Below are positions 6,467 to 13,578 of a DNA stretch of 17,439 nt, in pieces. The position numbers and the translations under genes were made by a program. The notes under the pieces were generated by a model, which saw nothing but the letters and a program-made list of their open reading frames with translations, searched no databases and was not told the origin of the DNA. Origin of the DNA: JALYNX01 sp964608055 (GTDB lineage Bacteria; Actinomycetota; Acidimicrobiia; Spongiisociales; ZC4RG35); assembly GCA_964608055.1 (NCBI GenBank), contig CAZSMJ010000035.1, forward strand, positions 1 through 17,439. The letters run 5' to 3'. Each line of letters opens with the position of its first letter. Within the stretch, counting starts at the first letter, position 1.

Positions 6467-7333
6467 ATGCTCGCCGTCATCAGCTATCCGCCGATCCCGA
6501 TCTGGGATGTGGGCCCGATCAGCTTCTCCCTGCACGGGGTCTTCGCCGCTCTCGGGTTCGTGGCAGGCGCCTGGCTCGCGACGAGAGAGTTGAACAAGCG
6601 CGGCTTCGACACCGTGAAATACCAGTCGTGTCTGACCTGGGGCCTCATCGGCGCCTTGCTCGGTGCCCGCTATTTCACCGTCCCCGCCCAACTCATGGCC
6701 GACACACCGCTCCTCGATGCCTTGAACCCGATCGCCGGGAACTTTTCGATCATGGGTGGCTTCCTGGGCGGCATCCTCGCCGGCGGATGGCGGATGCGTC
6801 AGCTGGGGATGCCGATTCTGGCCACACTCGACATGTCATCTTTCGGGCTGGCGCTCGGCACGATCGTGGGGAGAATCGGCGACCTCGCCATCGTCGAGCA
6901 TCTGGGCCGGGCCACCTCCGCCTGGTGGGGCTACGGGATCCGTCCCGGTTACGACGTTGCTCCCCAGCACGATGGCTTGGAGTGCACCGAAGCGACAGTC
7001 GGCGCCGACGGCTTCTGTGGGATCTATCACCATGTGGCCGTCTATGACATGATCGGAGCGGCCATCTTGATGGGTGTCCTCTATTTCGTCTACCGACGAT
7101 TTCGACTTCATTACGGCCAACTCCTGTTCATCTGGGTTGCCTGGTACGGCTTCCAGCGCTTCGTCCTCGACGGACTCCGCTTCGGCATGGGGGACGCGGT
7201 CGTTGGAGACTTCACCTGGAACCAACTGAGTGGTTTCGCCGCCGGCATTGGTGGCGTATTGATGATCTGGTGGCTGGACCGGACCCAGGAATTCGTCTCG
7301 GCCGAAGCCGACGAAGCCCTGATCAATGCCTAG
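6467..7333 (+). CDS. lgt: Prolipoprotein diacylglyceryl transferase family protein (divergent Lgt)
   Basis: A 288-residue polytopic membrane protein of the Lgt family, which transfers diacylglycerol from phosphatidylglycerol to the lipobox cysteine of prolipoproteins. Family features: PIPIWDVGPISFSLHGV at the N-terminus, GALLGARYF, and the signature region GRIGDLAIVEHLGR (residues 135-148) with Arg136, Glu144 and Gly147 aligned to essential positions of E. coli Lgt, then YHHVAVYD (187-194) where HPTQLYE is usual, and RFVLDGLRFG (231-240). Departures: the usual Asn after GRIG is Asp139, and the HGG segment before it (E. coli His103) reads MGGFLGG here. The ATG at 6467 matches usual N-termini; the longer open frame upstream is non-coding. 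It may be a true but divergent Lgt or a paralogue with another acceptor. Confidence 0.85.
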   Translation: MLAVISYPPIPIWDVGPISFSLHGVFAALGFVAGAWLATRELNKRGFDTVKYQSCLTWGLIGALLGARYFTVPAQLMADTPLLDALNPIAGNFSIMGGFLGGILAGGWRMRQLGMPILATLDMSSFGLALGTIVGRIGDLAIVEHLGRATSAWWGYGIRPGYDVAPQHDGLECTEATVGADGFCGIYHHVAVYDMIGAAILMGVLYFVYRRFRLHYGQLLFIWVAWYGFQRFVLDGLRFGMGDAVVGDFTWNQLSGFAAGIGGVLMIWWLDRTQEFVSAEADEALINA

Positions 7334-7339
7334 CTTTCG

Positions 7340-8122
7340 TCAGGTGCGGTTCTTCTCATCGCGCCAGGCCAGCCAATCGACCACCGGCTCCAAGTCGTAG
7401 CCCGATCGTCCGTCCACACCGAGGGTGATCAGATTGGCGCCGGCGTCCACGAAGGCGTCTCCAGACTCGGGCCGGCGCAAGTTTGCGCCGCAAGATCGCT
7501 CGATCTCCGATGGGTCCCGGCCCAGCTGGCGGCACCAGTCGTCGAGGACCTGGTTCTTGTGGCGGATGGTTTCTGCCTGCCCGAAGCCGTGCCACATGTC
7601 GGCATGCTCAGCGGTGTAGCGGAGGGTCTTTCTCTCGCCACCTCCGCCGATCAGCACCGGGATCTTCCGGATGGGGGCTGGGTTCAGGCTGCGCCAGCGG
7701 GCTTCGATCCTGGGGAGGGCTGCCCTCAGATCGGCCAGTCTCGAGCCTGCGGTACCGAACTCGTACCCGTAGTCGTCATAGTCCTTCTCGAACCACCCTG
7801 CGCCGATCCCGAGGATCAGTCGTCCACCTGAGATGTGATCGACCGTGCGGGCCATGTCGGCCAACAGCTCCGGGTTTCGATAGCTGTTGCAGGTGACCAG
7901 AGCACCGATTTCCACGCGCTCGGTGATTTCGGCGAAGGAAGCGAGCATGGTCCAGCACTCGAAATGCTTGCCGGCGGGGTCACCGCTCAGCGGGAAGAAA
8001 TGATCCCAGTTGAAGACGATATCCGTTCCCAGCTCTTCGGCTTTCACTGCCGCAGCCTTGATCTGTGAGTAGTCGGCGTGTTGGGGTTGCAGTTGAACGG
8101 CGATGCGGATCGGGCGGGCCAA
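7340..8122 (-). CDS. LLM-class (probably F420-dependent) flavin oxidoreductase
   Basis: A 260-residue soluble TIM-barrel protein of the luciferase-like monooxygenase superfamily, actinobacterial F420-dependent type. Motifs: PIRIAVQLQPQ in the first strand, NWDHFFPLSG (38-47), TERVEIGALVTCNSYRNPELLA (68-88), the characteristic GRLILGIGAGWFEKDY (100-115), and IPVLIGGGGERKTLRYTAEHAD further on. The usual reaction of such proteins is hydride transfer from F420H2 to an organic substrate; the substrate is unknown. The start was set at TTG 8122 because GGAGGA (8132-8137) lies 9 bases upstream; a TTG at 8152 in the same frame is possible but lacks a site. It is the last gene of a minus-strand run (tag, ligase, this gene) and converges on lgt with a 6-base gap. 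Confidence 0.88.
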   Translation of the reverse strand: MARPIRIAVQLQPQHADYSQIKAAAVKAEELGTDIVFNWDHFFPLSGDPAGKHFECWTMLASFAEITERVEIGALVTCNSYRNPELLADMARTVDHISGGRLILGIGAGWFEKDYDDYGYEFGTAGSRLADLRAALPRIEARWRSLNPAPIRKIPVLIGGGGERKTLRYTAEHADMWHGFGQAETIRHKNQVLDDWCRQLGRDPSEIERSCGANLRRPESGDAFVDAGANLITLGVDGRSGYDLEPVVDWLAWRDEKNRT

Positions 8123-8167
8123 GAGCTCTCTTCCTCCGGATGGGCGTCGCAACGGTACCGCCGCCCG

Positions 8168-9301
8168 TCAGATGCCGAAAAGGGTGTCCTCGATCAGAGC
8201 ATCGACCACCGCCCGCAGCGCTTCGTCATTGCTCGCGCCCGCCGCGAGCGCAGCCTCGTAGGTGGCCAGCTGGCGGTGGGCGCTGGTTCCCCCCTGGACG
8301 ATGTTCCGGGCGTTACGGACCTCGTCCGGCACCCCCAGCTCCACCGCATCCGGAGCCAAGATTTCGATGAGCTCTTCCACCAGGTCAGAGAACTGGACCA
8401 ACTCACCTTTCCCGAAGTCGACGAGCGAGCCCTCGGTCCCATAGCGCTGAGCGCGCCACATGTTCTCCGCGATCAAGAATGGCGGGTAGGTGCGCCATCT
8501 CTGGTTCTGCCTTCTCAGGCGGAACAGCATCGACAACAGGCAGACATAGATCGCGGCCACTGTGATCGCGTCGTCGAGGCGGGTACAGACATCACTCACC
8601 CTCATCTCGAGGGTCGGATAGCGGGCGGATGGCCGAATGTCCCACCACAGGCTGCTCGGGGTGTCGATGATCCCGGCGTCGATCAAAAGGTCGACTGTCC
8701 GCTCGTACTCGCCCCAAGAGACGAAATCCTGGGGAATCCCGGTCCGCGGGAGGTTGCGGAAGATGATCAACCGATAGGCGAGGAGGCCGGTCGGGCTCCC
8801 GTCCCAGAACGGCGACGAGGTGGTCAAGGCCAGGAGATGGGGGAGCATGTACTTGACCTGGTTCATCAGGTCGATCCGGAGGTGGGGATCTTCGATCCCG
8901 ACGTGGATGTGCATGCCGCAGATCACCAGTTGTCGGGCCACCTGCTGGTAGTCGGTGGCCAAGTTGGTGTATCGGGGCTGCTCGGTGGTTTCCTGGTCCG
9001 CCCAGTTGGCAAAAGGGTGGGTCGAGGCGGCGATGATTGCCGCCCCGTACTCGCTGACCACGCTCGAAAGGTCCCGTCTCATGTTGGCGAGATCCACACG
9101 GGCATCCTGGACCCTGGTGCACACCTTGGTCCCAACCTCGATCTGCGCCTTGAGGAATTCAGGGGTCACCTGGGGGCCCAGCACCTCGCGCAATGAGTCC
9201 CACATCTCGGGTGGGGGGCTCTTGATGAGATCACGTGACTCCCGATCGACGACCAGGTACTCCTCTTCGATGCCGATGGTGAACGCCGGTCGTTCGATCA
9301 T
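8168..9301 (-). CDS. Glutamate-cysteine ligase 2 family / YbdK-type carboxylate-amine ligase
   Basis: A 377-residue soluble protein of the GCS2 family, which forms amide bonds from a carboxylate and an amine using ATP; E. coli YbdK has weak gamma-glutamylcysteine ligase activity. Visible hallmarks: the N-terminal TIGIEEEYLVVD (residues 8-19), the second-strand KAQIEVGTKVCT, ASTHPFANW (92-100), the GMHIHVGIED motif (129-138, His131 and His133), SPFWDGSPTGLLAYR, and PTLEMRVSDVCTRLDDA. Length is normal for the family. ATG at 9301 was chosen. It lies 10 bases after the tag stop, on the same strand, so the two are likely cotranscribed. The real substrate is not predictable: actinobacteria commonly use mycothiol rather than glutathione, and this family has several uncharacterised members there. 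Confidence 0.9.
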   Translation of the reverse strand: MIERPAFTIGIEEEYLVVDRESRDLIKSPPPEMWDSLREVLGPQVTPEFLKAQIEVGTKVCTRVQDARVDLANMRRDLSSVVSEYGAAIIAASTHPFANWADQETTEQPRYTNLATDYQQVARQLVICGMHIHVGIEDPHLRIDLMNQVKYMLPHLLALTTSSPFWDGSPTGLLAYRLIIFRNLPRTGIPQDFVSWGEYERTVDLLIDAGIIDTPSSLWWDIRPSARYPTLEMRVSDVCTRLDDAITVAAIYVCLLSMLFRLRRQNQRWRTYPPFLIAENMWRAQRYGTEGSLVDFGKGELVQFSDLVEELIEILAPDAVELGVPDEVRNARNIVQGGTSAHRQLATYEAALAAGASNDEALRAVVDALIEDTLFGI

Positions 9302-9311
9302 GACGGCGAAT

Positions 9312-9917
9312 CTAGAGGCCGTCGCTCAGGAGCTGGCGCCGTTCCTCTGAACAGGTCTGGCGAATGTGACAGCCTTCGAGATGGTCGTTGACCAACCCCA
9401 TGGCTTGCATGAAGGCGTAGACGGTTGTGGGGCCGACGAAGGACCAGCCACGTTGCTTGAGTTCTTTGGAGATCGCGGTCGAGGTGACGGTCGTGGGCGT
9501 CATGTCCGTCGGCGGCTCGTCGGTTGGGTCGGCCCAATCCCAGAAGTAGCGGGCGAGTGTCCCTCGGTCCTCGACGAGATCCAAGGCGCGTTGGGCGTTG
9601 TTGATGGTCGAGCGGATCTTGCCTTGGTGGCGCACGATGCCGGCGTCGCCGAGCAGGCGGGAGACATCGGACTCTCCGAACTCGGCCACCTTCTCGATCT
9701 CGAAGTCGGCGAAGGCGGCGCGGAAGTTGGGGCGTTTCCGGAGGATGGTGAGCCAGGACAAGCCGGATTGGAAACCTTCGAGACAGATCTTCTCGAACAA
9801 TCTCCGGTCATCGGTGACCGGATGGCCCCACTCGGTGTCGTGATAGATCCGGTAGATGTCGGGTTCTGCCGCCCACCAACACCGGGTGAGGCCGCTGTCG
9901 TCGGTGATGAGCTCCAT
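9312..9917 (-). CDS. tag: DNA-3-methyladenine glycosylase I
   Basis: A 201-residue DNA repair enzyme that removes 3-methyladenine from alkylated DNA, starting base excision repair. Alignment by eye to E. coli Tag is clear: RCWWAAEPD with Cys13, YHDTEWG with His26, KICLEGFQSGLSWLTILRKR with the active-site Glu47 and Trp55, LLGDAGIVRHQGKI, RGWSFVGPTTVYAFMQAMGLVNDH with His179, and Cys183. Cys13, His26, His179 and Cys183 correspond to the zinc ligands of E. coli Tag. The ATG at 9917 was chosen. It is the first gene of a minus-strand run with the GCS2-type ligase and the LLM oxidoreductase. The 74-base gap to the divergent Moco gene would hold its promoter. Confidence 0.96.
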   Translation of the reverse strand: MELITDDSGLTRCWWAAEPDIYRIYHDTEWGHPVTDDRRLFEKICLEGFQSGLSWLTILRKRPNFRAAFADFEIEKVAEFGESDVSRLLGDAGIVRHQGKIRSTINNAQRALDLVEDRGTLARYFWDWADPTDEPPTDMTPTTVTSTAISKELKQRGWSFVGPTTVYAFMQAMGLVNDHLEGCHIRQTCSEERRQLLSDGL

Positions 9918-9976
9918 GCCCCGTGGTTTCTACCAGTAATCGATTGCCTTTTAGCCTCGTTTAGCCGTGGGCTTCC

Positions 9977-9982
9977 TACCCT
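9977..9982 (+). promoter_or_regulatory. Candidate -10 hexamer for the Moco oxidoreductase
   Basis: TACCCT matches TANNNT and ends 9 bases before the ATG at 9992. There is no Shine-Dalgarno sequence before that ATG, so a leaderless or nearly leaderless transcript is plausible. The -35 region is not recognisable. The promoter of the divergent tag gene must lie in the same 74-base gap. Confidence 0.25.
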
Positions 9983-9991
9983 GACCACCAG

Positions 9992-11401
9992 ATGAGATCC
10001 ACCCGAGCCCGGGACGGTCTGTCCGGGGCCGCCGCCGCGGCCCTCGCCCTCGGTGTCTCCGAGCTCGCGGCCGGATTCTTTTCCGGGCTCCCCTCCCTGA
10101 TCGAAGGTGTGGGCAACTGGGTGATCGACATCGTCCCGGAGCCGATCAAGCATTGGGCGATATCTGTTTTCAGCACCAACGACAAGCTCGCCCTTCTGGT
10201 CGGGATGACGGTCGTGGCGATCCTTCTGGGAGGCTTGTTGGGCGTGGTCGCCAGGAGCCGGTTCGGGATCGCCATGGTCGTGTTCATCGGGTTCGGGTTG
10301 CTCGGCGCCCTGGCTGCGAGCCGTGAACCTGCGGTGAGCGTGGGCATGGCGATGATCTCGGGAGGTCTCGCGGCGGTCACCGGACTGGTTTCCCTGCATT
10401 GGCTGCTCGGGCTCTCCCCGCCGGTGGCGGAAGGCGAGACAGCTGCCCCGGCGCGCGATGACTCACGCCGGTCCTTCATCATCGGAGTGAGCGCAATTCT
10501 CGGGTTGGCCGTGGCGTCGGCCGGGATGGGCCGGTTGCTTCTGGAACGGGCCAAGCAAGCCGTCGCCGGACGGGCAGAAGTCGTGCTTCCCGGCCCAGCC
10601 CAGGCCGTCGATCCGGTGCCTCCTGGTGCCGAGCTCGGGGTGTCGGGCTTAAGCCCGGTGATCACGCCCAACGATTCGTTCTACCGGATCGATGCGGCGT
10701 TCTCAGTGCCCCGAGTTGACCTGCCGGCGTGGTCCCTCAGTGTCAAGGGCATGGTCGATCGTCCGTACTCCATCACCTATGCCGACCTCCTCGACATGCG
10801 GATGGTGGAGCGCTACGTCACATTGTCCTGTGTCTCCAACCCGGTCGGAGGGAACCTGGTGGGGAACGCCAAGTGGCTCGGGGTCCCTCTGACCGAGATC
10901 TTGGATCGTGCCGGGGTGCAACCCGAGGCAGAGCAGATAGTCGGCAGGTCGGTGGATGACTTCACGGTTGGGTTCCCGGTCGAGGCCGCCTACGACGGTC
11001 GTGACAGCCTCCTCGCAGTGGGGATGAACGACGAGCCACTTCCCTTCGAGCACGGGTTTCCGGCCCGACTGGTGGTGGCCGGTCTCTACGGGTACGTCTC
11101 GGCGACAAAGTGGATCTCGGAGATCGAGCTCACCCGGTGGGANNNNNNNNNNNNNNNNNNNNNNNNNNNNNNNNNNNNNNNNNNNNNNNNNNNNNNNNNN
11201 NNNNNNNNNNNNNNNNNNNNNNNNNNNNNNNNNNNNNNNNNNTGGAGGCAATGGTCGATCGAATGGGACGCCCCGGTTGGCTCTCATGTGATCCGGGTGC
11301 GGGCCACCGACGGGGAGGGGAATTTACAAACAGACGAGATCGTCCCCCCCGCCCCCAACGGCGCCACCGGATGGCACACCATCGAGACGGTGGTGGCCTG
11401 A
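9992..11401 (+). CDS. Membrane-anchored molybdopterin-dependent oxidoreductase (sulfite oxidase family), interrupted by an assembly gap
   Basis: The N-terminal ~185 residues hold about five hydrophobic helices (near residues 12-30, 66-88, 92-110, 115-139 and 161-182). A Moco-binding domain of the sulfite oxidase/YedY superfamily follows: SGLSPVITPNDSFYRID, LSVKGMVDRPYSITYADLL, and VTLSCVSNPVGGNLVGNAKWLGVPL, where Cys280 is the expected molybdenum ligand. The conserved FPARLVVAGLYGYVSATKWISEIELTRW precedes the gap. After the 100 N, the C-terminal beta-sandwich dimerisation-type domain ends normally (WSIEWDAPVGSHVIRVRATDG...). The arrangement resembles mycobacterial Rv0218-type proteins. The fused helices suggest an extracytoplasmic enzyme anchored to the membrane; its substrate is unknown. 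The true length is longer than shown because residues are missing in the gap. ATG at 9992; no ribosome binding site seen. Confidence 0.88.
   Translation: MRSTRARDGLSGAAAAALALGVSELAAGFFSGLPSLIEGVGNWVIDIVPEPIKHWAISVFSTNDKLALLVGMTVVAILLGGLLGVVARSRFGIAMVVFIGFGLLGALAASREPAVSVGMAMISGGLAAVTGLVSLHWLLGLSPPVAEGETAAPARDDSRRSFIIGVSAILGLAVASAGMGRLLLERAKQAVAGRAEVVLPGPAQAVDPVPPGAELGVSGLSPVITPNDSFYRIDAAFSVPRVDLPAWSLSVKGMVDRPYSITYADLLDMRMVERYVTLSCVSNPVGGNLVGNAKWLGVPLTEILDRAGVQPEAEQIVGRSVDDFTVGFPVEAAYDGRDSLLAVGMNDEPLPFEHGFPARLVVAGLYGYVSATKWISEIELTRWXXXXXXXXXXXXXXXXXXXXXXXXXXXXXXXXXXWRQWSIEWDAPVGSHVIRVRATDGEGNLQTDEIVPPAPNGATGWHTIETVVA
11143..11242. other. Assembly gap (100 N)
   Basis: A run of exactly 100 undetermined bases inside the Moco oxidoreductase gene. 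The flanking sequence is the same gene in the same frame on both sides. The round number indicates a scaffolding placeholder rather than a measured length. In related proteins the stretch between SATKWxSEIELTR and the WRQW strand of the C-terminal domain is roughly 70-85 residues, so about 200-260 bases are probably missing. Confidence 0.95.
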
Positions 11402-11418
11402 CCCACCTCCTCCTCCCC

Positions 11419-11465
11419 TAATTGGGACGTACAGGGGTCATATACGGACCTGTGCCACCCAATTA
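11419..11465. repeat. Long imperfect inverted repeat: bidirectional terminator or REP/MITE-like element
   Basis: TAATTGGG (11419-11426) pairs with CCCAATTA (11458-11465). After a 2x2 internal loop, GTACAGG (11429-11435) pairs with CCTGTGC (11449-11455, one G-T pair), leaving a 13-base loop. That gives 15 base pairs in 47 bases. It lies in the 72-base gap between two convergent genes, so it could terminate both transcripts, but no clear T-run follows on either strand. It is AT-richer at its ends than the surrounding DNA. The compact palindrome with a conserved-looking core (GGTCATATACGGACC) resembles REP-type elements mobilised by IS200-like RAYT transposases; that relation is inference. Confidence 0.6.
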
Positions 11466-11473
11466 CGAGGGGT

Positions 11474-12433
11474 TCACGCGAGGTCCACCGCGGAGATGGC
11501 CCAGGACAACCCGCTGTCCGGGTCTTCGATGGCCAGACGCAGGGCCCACCCGGTGCCCGGGCTCCCGTCGTCGAACCAGAACCAGGCAAACCGTGACGCG
11601 GCCGCCCCCAGGGCCGCGGCCGGGCAGGGCCAGGGAAGGTCGGCCATGACCGACGTGGCCCACCACCCCAGATGCCTGCCGGCGGCGGCTCCCCGTCTCT
11701 TGCCGTGGGCCCCGCCCGAGGCTGCGGCCCACCCCATCCACGCCAGTCCCGCAGCGGCCTCGATGGCGGCGTCGCGACAGACGGTTGCCCCGAGCGCCCG
11801 GATGGCGGCCAGATGGTTTCCGGAGACGACCGTCGTCTGACACCGCCCGTTTGACTCGTCTGTCCATGGCTCGACCAGATCGGCGAGCGCCGCCTCGGAT
11901 TGAGGATCCTCGAGCATCTCGAAACTTGCGGGCAATTCGGACTCGGTGAGATCGGGTGATGGAGGGGAAGGTGCTTCGACCTTGTCCCTCTTGTAGGTGG
12001 CCAACGGATATCGAGGCTCCCACTCCTCCAGCCGTCCGGGGAGATCGAGATTCGGCTCGTCGACCCGCTCACCCCGTACGACACGCTCAGCGGCCAGTGT
12101 CCGGCGCTCAGGCCCGTTCTCGAGGTATGGCTCCATCTCTCGCCAGGTCTTGGTGCTGGCCGCGACCTCGGCGAGGGGGCCGAGGGCAAAGCGTGACTGG
12201 CCCTCGGAGACCGCAGGTCCGGCGAAAGCCGGCGGCGCTTCCAGGGTCAGTCGATAACGAATGTGCTCCTCGACGCCCCAAACCTGTTTGCCCCGCTCCA
12301 CCGCCTCCCGACACCGGACTCGCAGCTCGACCAGATCGTCCCAAGCTTGGGCCGAGCACAGGCCATCGATGACCCGAAGCAGGTCGTCGGTGTCAGACGA
12401 TTCGATGGCCTCGACAGCCCTTAGGCTGATCAA
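11474..12433 (-). CDS. Conserved hypothetical protein, possibly DUF6183-like
   Basis: A 319-residue soluble-looking protein of unknown function. The N-terminal third is helical and charged (VIDGLCSAQAWDDLVELRVR, resembling a helical-repeat start), the middle is polar and proline-rich (residues ~150-175), and the C-terminal ~120 residues are Ala/Trp-rich: GGAHGKRRGAAAGRHLGWW, SRFAWFWFDDGSPGTGWALRL and AIEDPDSGLSWAISAVD. That C-terminal pattern reminds me of actinobacterial DUF6183 proteins, but I cannot confirm this without a profile search. No signal peptide or membrane helix. The start is TTG at 12433, which overlaps the sulfurtransferase stop by 4 bases (TTGA on the minus strand), so it is translationally coupled to it. 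Clustered cysteines or metal motifs are not seen. Confidence 0.75.
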   Translation of the reverse strand: MISLRAVEAIESSDTDDLLRVIDGLCSAQAWDDLVELRVRCREAVERGKQVWGVEEHIRYRLTLEAPPAFAGPAVSEGQSRFALGPLAEVAASTKTWREMEPYLENGPERRTLAAERVVRGERVDEPNLDLPGRLEEWEPRYPLATYKRDKVEAPSPPSPDLTESELPASFEMLEDPQSEAALADLVEPWTDESNGRCQTTVVSGNHLAAIRALGATVCRDAAIEAAAGLAWMGWAAASGGAHGKRRGAAAGRHLGWWATSVMADLPWPCPAAALGAAASRFAWFWFDDGSPGTGWALRLAIEDPDSGLSWAISAVDLA

Positions 12434-13233
12434 GGTACGTCGCCGGTGGCCACCGGTCGGTCACGGCGGGACCAGTCCGAGAACGACCCGATGTAGACGT
12501 CCGGCATCGGATGGCCGGCAACGACCAGCGCAAGCGCGACATGGCAAGCGGTGACCCCGCTCCCACAGGAAACGATGGTGTCCTCTGGGGTTTCCCGGTA
12601 CCGCTCGACGAGTTCCTCGCGGTCGAGAAAACGGCCTTTAGGGCCGAGATTGCCGCTCACAGGCATGTTGACCGCACCCGGGATGTGGCCCGCCTTGGGA
12701 TCGACTGGCTCCACGTCTCCCCGGTACCGCTCCGGGGACCTGGCGTCGATCAGATGGCGACCCGTCAACCAGTCTGCGGTCACCACCCCGGTGAAGCCGG
12801 CGACTTTGGGGTAGTCCGTGGAAGGGCGCCGGGTCTCTTCGTCGGTGACCGGAAGACCTGCATCTATCCAGGCGTCGAGGCCCCCGTCGAGGACTCGTGA
12901 CCTTTCATGACCGATGGAGCGCAGCATCCACCACATCCGGGCCGCGACCGACCCTCCCATGTCGTCGTAAACCACGATCTCGTCATTGGGGCCGGCTCCG
13001 AGGTCTCCGAGGGTGCGAGTGAATTCGTCGACTGATGGGAGGGGGTGGCGGCCGTCTCCGGCCGGCGCGGTCAGGTCTGCTACGAGATCGACAAAAACGG
13101 CGCCAGGCAGGTGTCCCGCGGCATAGGCCTCTCGCCCCTGGTGCGGTTCGGTGAGGGACCACCGCAGATCGAAGAGGACGATCACGTCGAGTCGCTCGCT
13201 CAACTCACCCACCGAGATCAGTGGGTCGGCCAC
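12430..13233 (-). CDS. sseA: Thiosulfate / 3-mercaptopyruvate sulfurtransferase (two rhodanese domains)
   Basis: A 267-residue tandem-rhodanese enzyme that moves sulfane sulfur to a thiol acceptor or cyanide. The N-terminal inactive rhodanese domain shows FDLRWSL, GREAYAAGHLPGAVFVDL and VVYDDMGGSVAARMWWMLR. The C-terminal catalytic domain shows HLIDARSPERYRGDVEP, KAGHIPGAVNMP and the active-site loop SCGSGVTACH with Cys223. The CGSGVTA loop is the type found in 3-mercaptopyruvate sulfurtransferases (thiosulfate enzymes usually have CRKGVTA), so mercaptopyruvate is the favoured substrate. The start is GTG at 13233. It sits 12 bases after a small helical protein and is coupled to the hypothetical protein downstream, forming a three-gene minus-strand unit. 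Confidence 0.92.
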   Translation of the reverse strand: MADPLISVGELSERLDVIVLFDLRWSLTEPHQGREAYAAGHLPGAVFVDLVADLTAPAGDGRHPLPSVDEFTRTLGDLGAGPNDEIVVYDDMGGSVAARMWWMLRSIGHERSRVLDGGLDAWIDAGLPVTDEETRRPSTDYPKVAGFTGVVTADWLTGRHLIDARSPERYRGDVEPVDPKAGHIPGAVNMPVSGNLGPKGRFLDREELVERYRETPEDTIVSCGSGVTACHVALALVVAGHPMPDVYIGSFSDWSRRDRPVATGDVP

Positions 13234-13245
13234 GTTCCCATTCGG

Positions 13246-13578
13246 CTACTCCTCCTCGGCGGAATGACCCTTGAACTCGTCGCCGAGGTCGCTGATCGTC
13301 GACCCGAGGGCGGTGGCGAATGAGCTCGCCGCCTTCTTGAGATGCTCCCTTGCCTCCGGGTCGCGCAACGCGCTCGTCACCGACTCGGCGACCTGGTCCC
13401 AGGCGCCGATCAAAGTCGCGAATGCTCCTTTGATCTCGTCCTCTGACGGGCCTCGGTCGGCGGCGACCCGGCGATAAGTGTCCTTGAGCCGATCCCCCAA
13501 CGACCCGAACTCAGAGCTGACCGTGTCCCAGGGATCGACATTCTCATCAGGCTTAGGATCTGGGTCGTGCGTCTCCAC
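13246..13578 (-). CDS. Small acidic helical protein
   Basis: A 110-residue protein of unknown function, soluble and probably almost entirely helical: a polar Asp/Pro-rich N-terminus (THDPDPKPDENVDPWD), then amphipathic segments (LGDRLKDTYRRVAADRG, EIKGAFATLIGAWDQVAESV, REHLKKAASSFATALGSTIS) and an acidic tail (GHSAEEE). Such profiles occur in small actinobacterial proteins that bind surfaces or act in stress, but no family is claimed. The start is uncertain: GTG at 13578 gives a 12-base head-to-head overlap with the exonuclease gene, and GTG at 13614 would add 12 residues (SPEQLIGTIEK) and a 48-base overlap; the shorter form is preferred. It precedes the sulfurtransferase on the same strand by 12 bases. 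Confidence 0.68.
   Translation of the reverse strand: METHDPDPKPDENVDPWDTVSSEFGSLGDRLKDTYRRVAADRGPSEDEIKGAFATLIGAWDQVAESVTSALRDPEAREHLKKAASSFATALGSTISDLGDEFKGHSAEEE

Noticed and set aside
8078..9196. Long plus-strand open frame of 372 codons opposite the GCS2-family ligase
   Set aside because: It is a low-complexity Asp/Val/Gly/Arg-rich shadow of the GCS2 gene, whose motifs (GIEEEY, GMHIHVGI) are clear on the minus strand.
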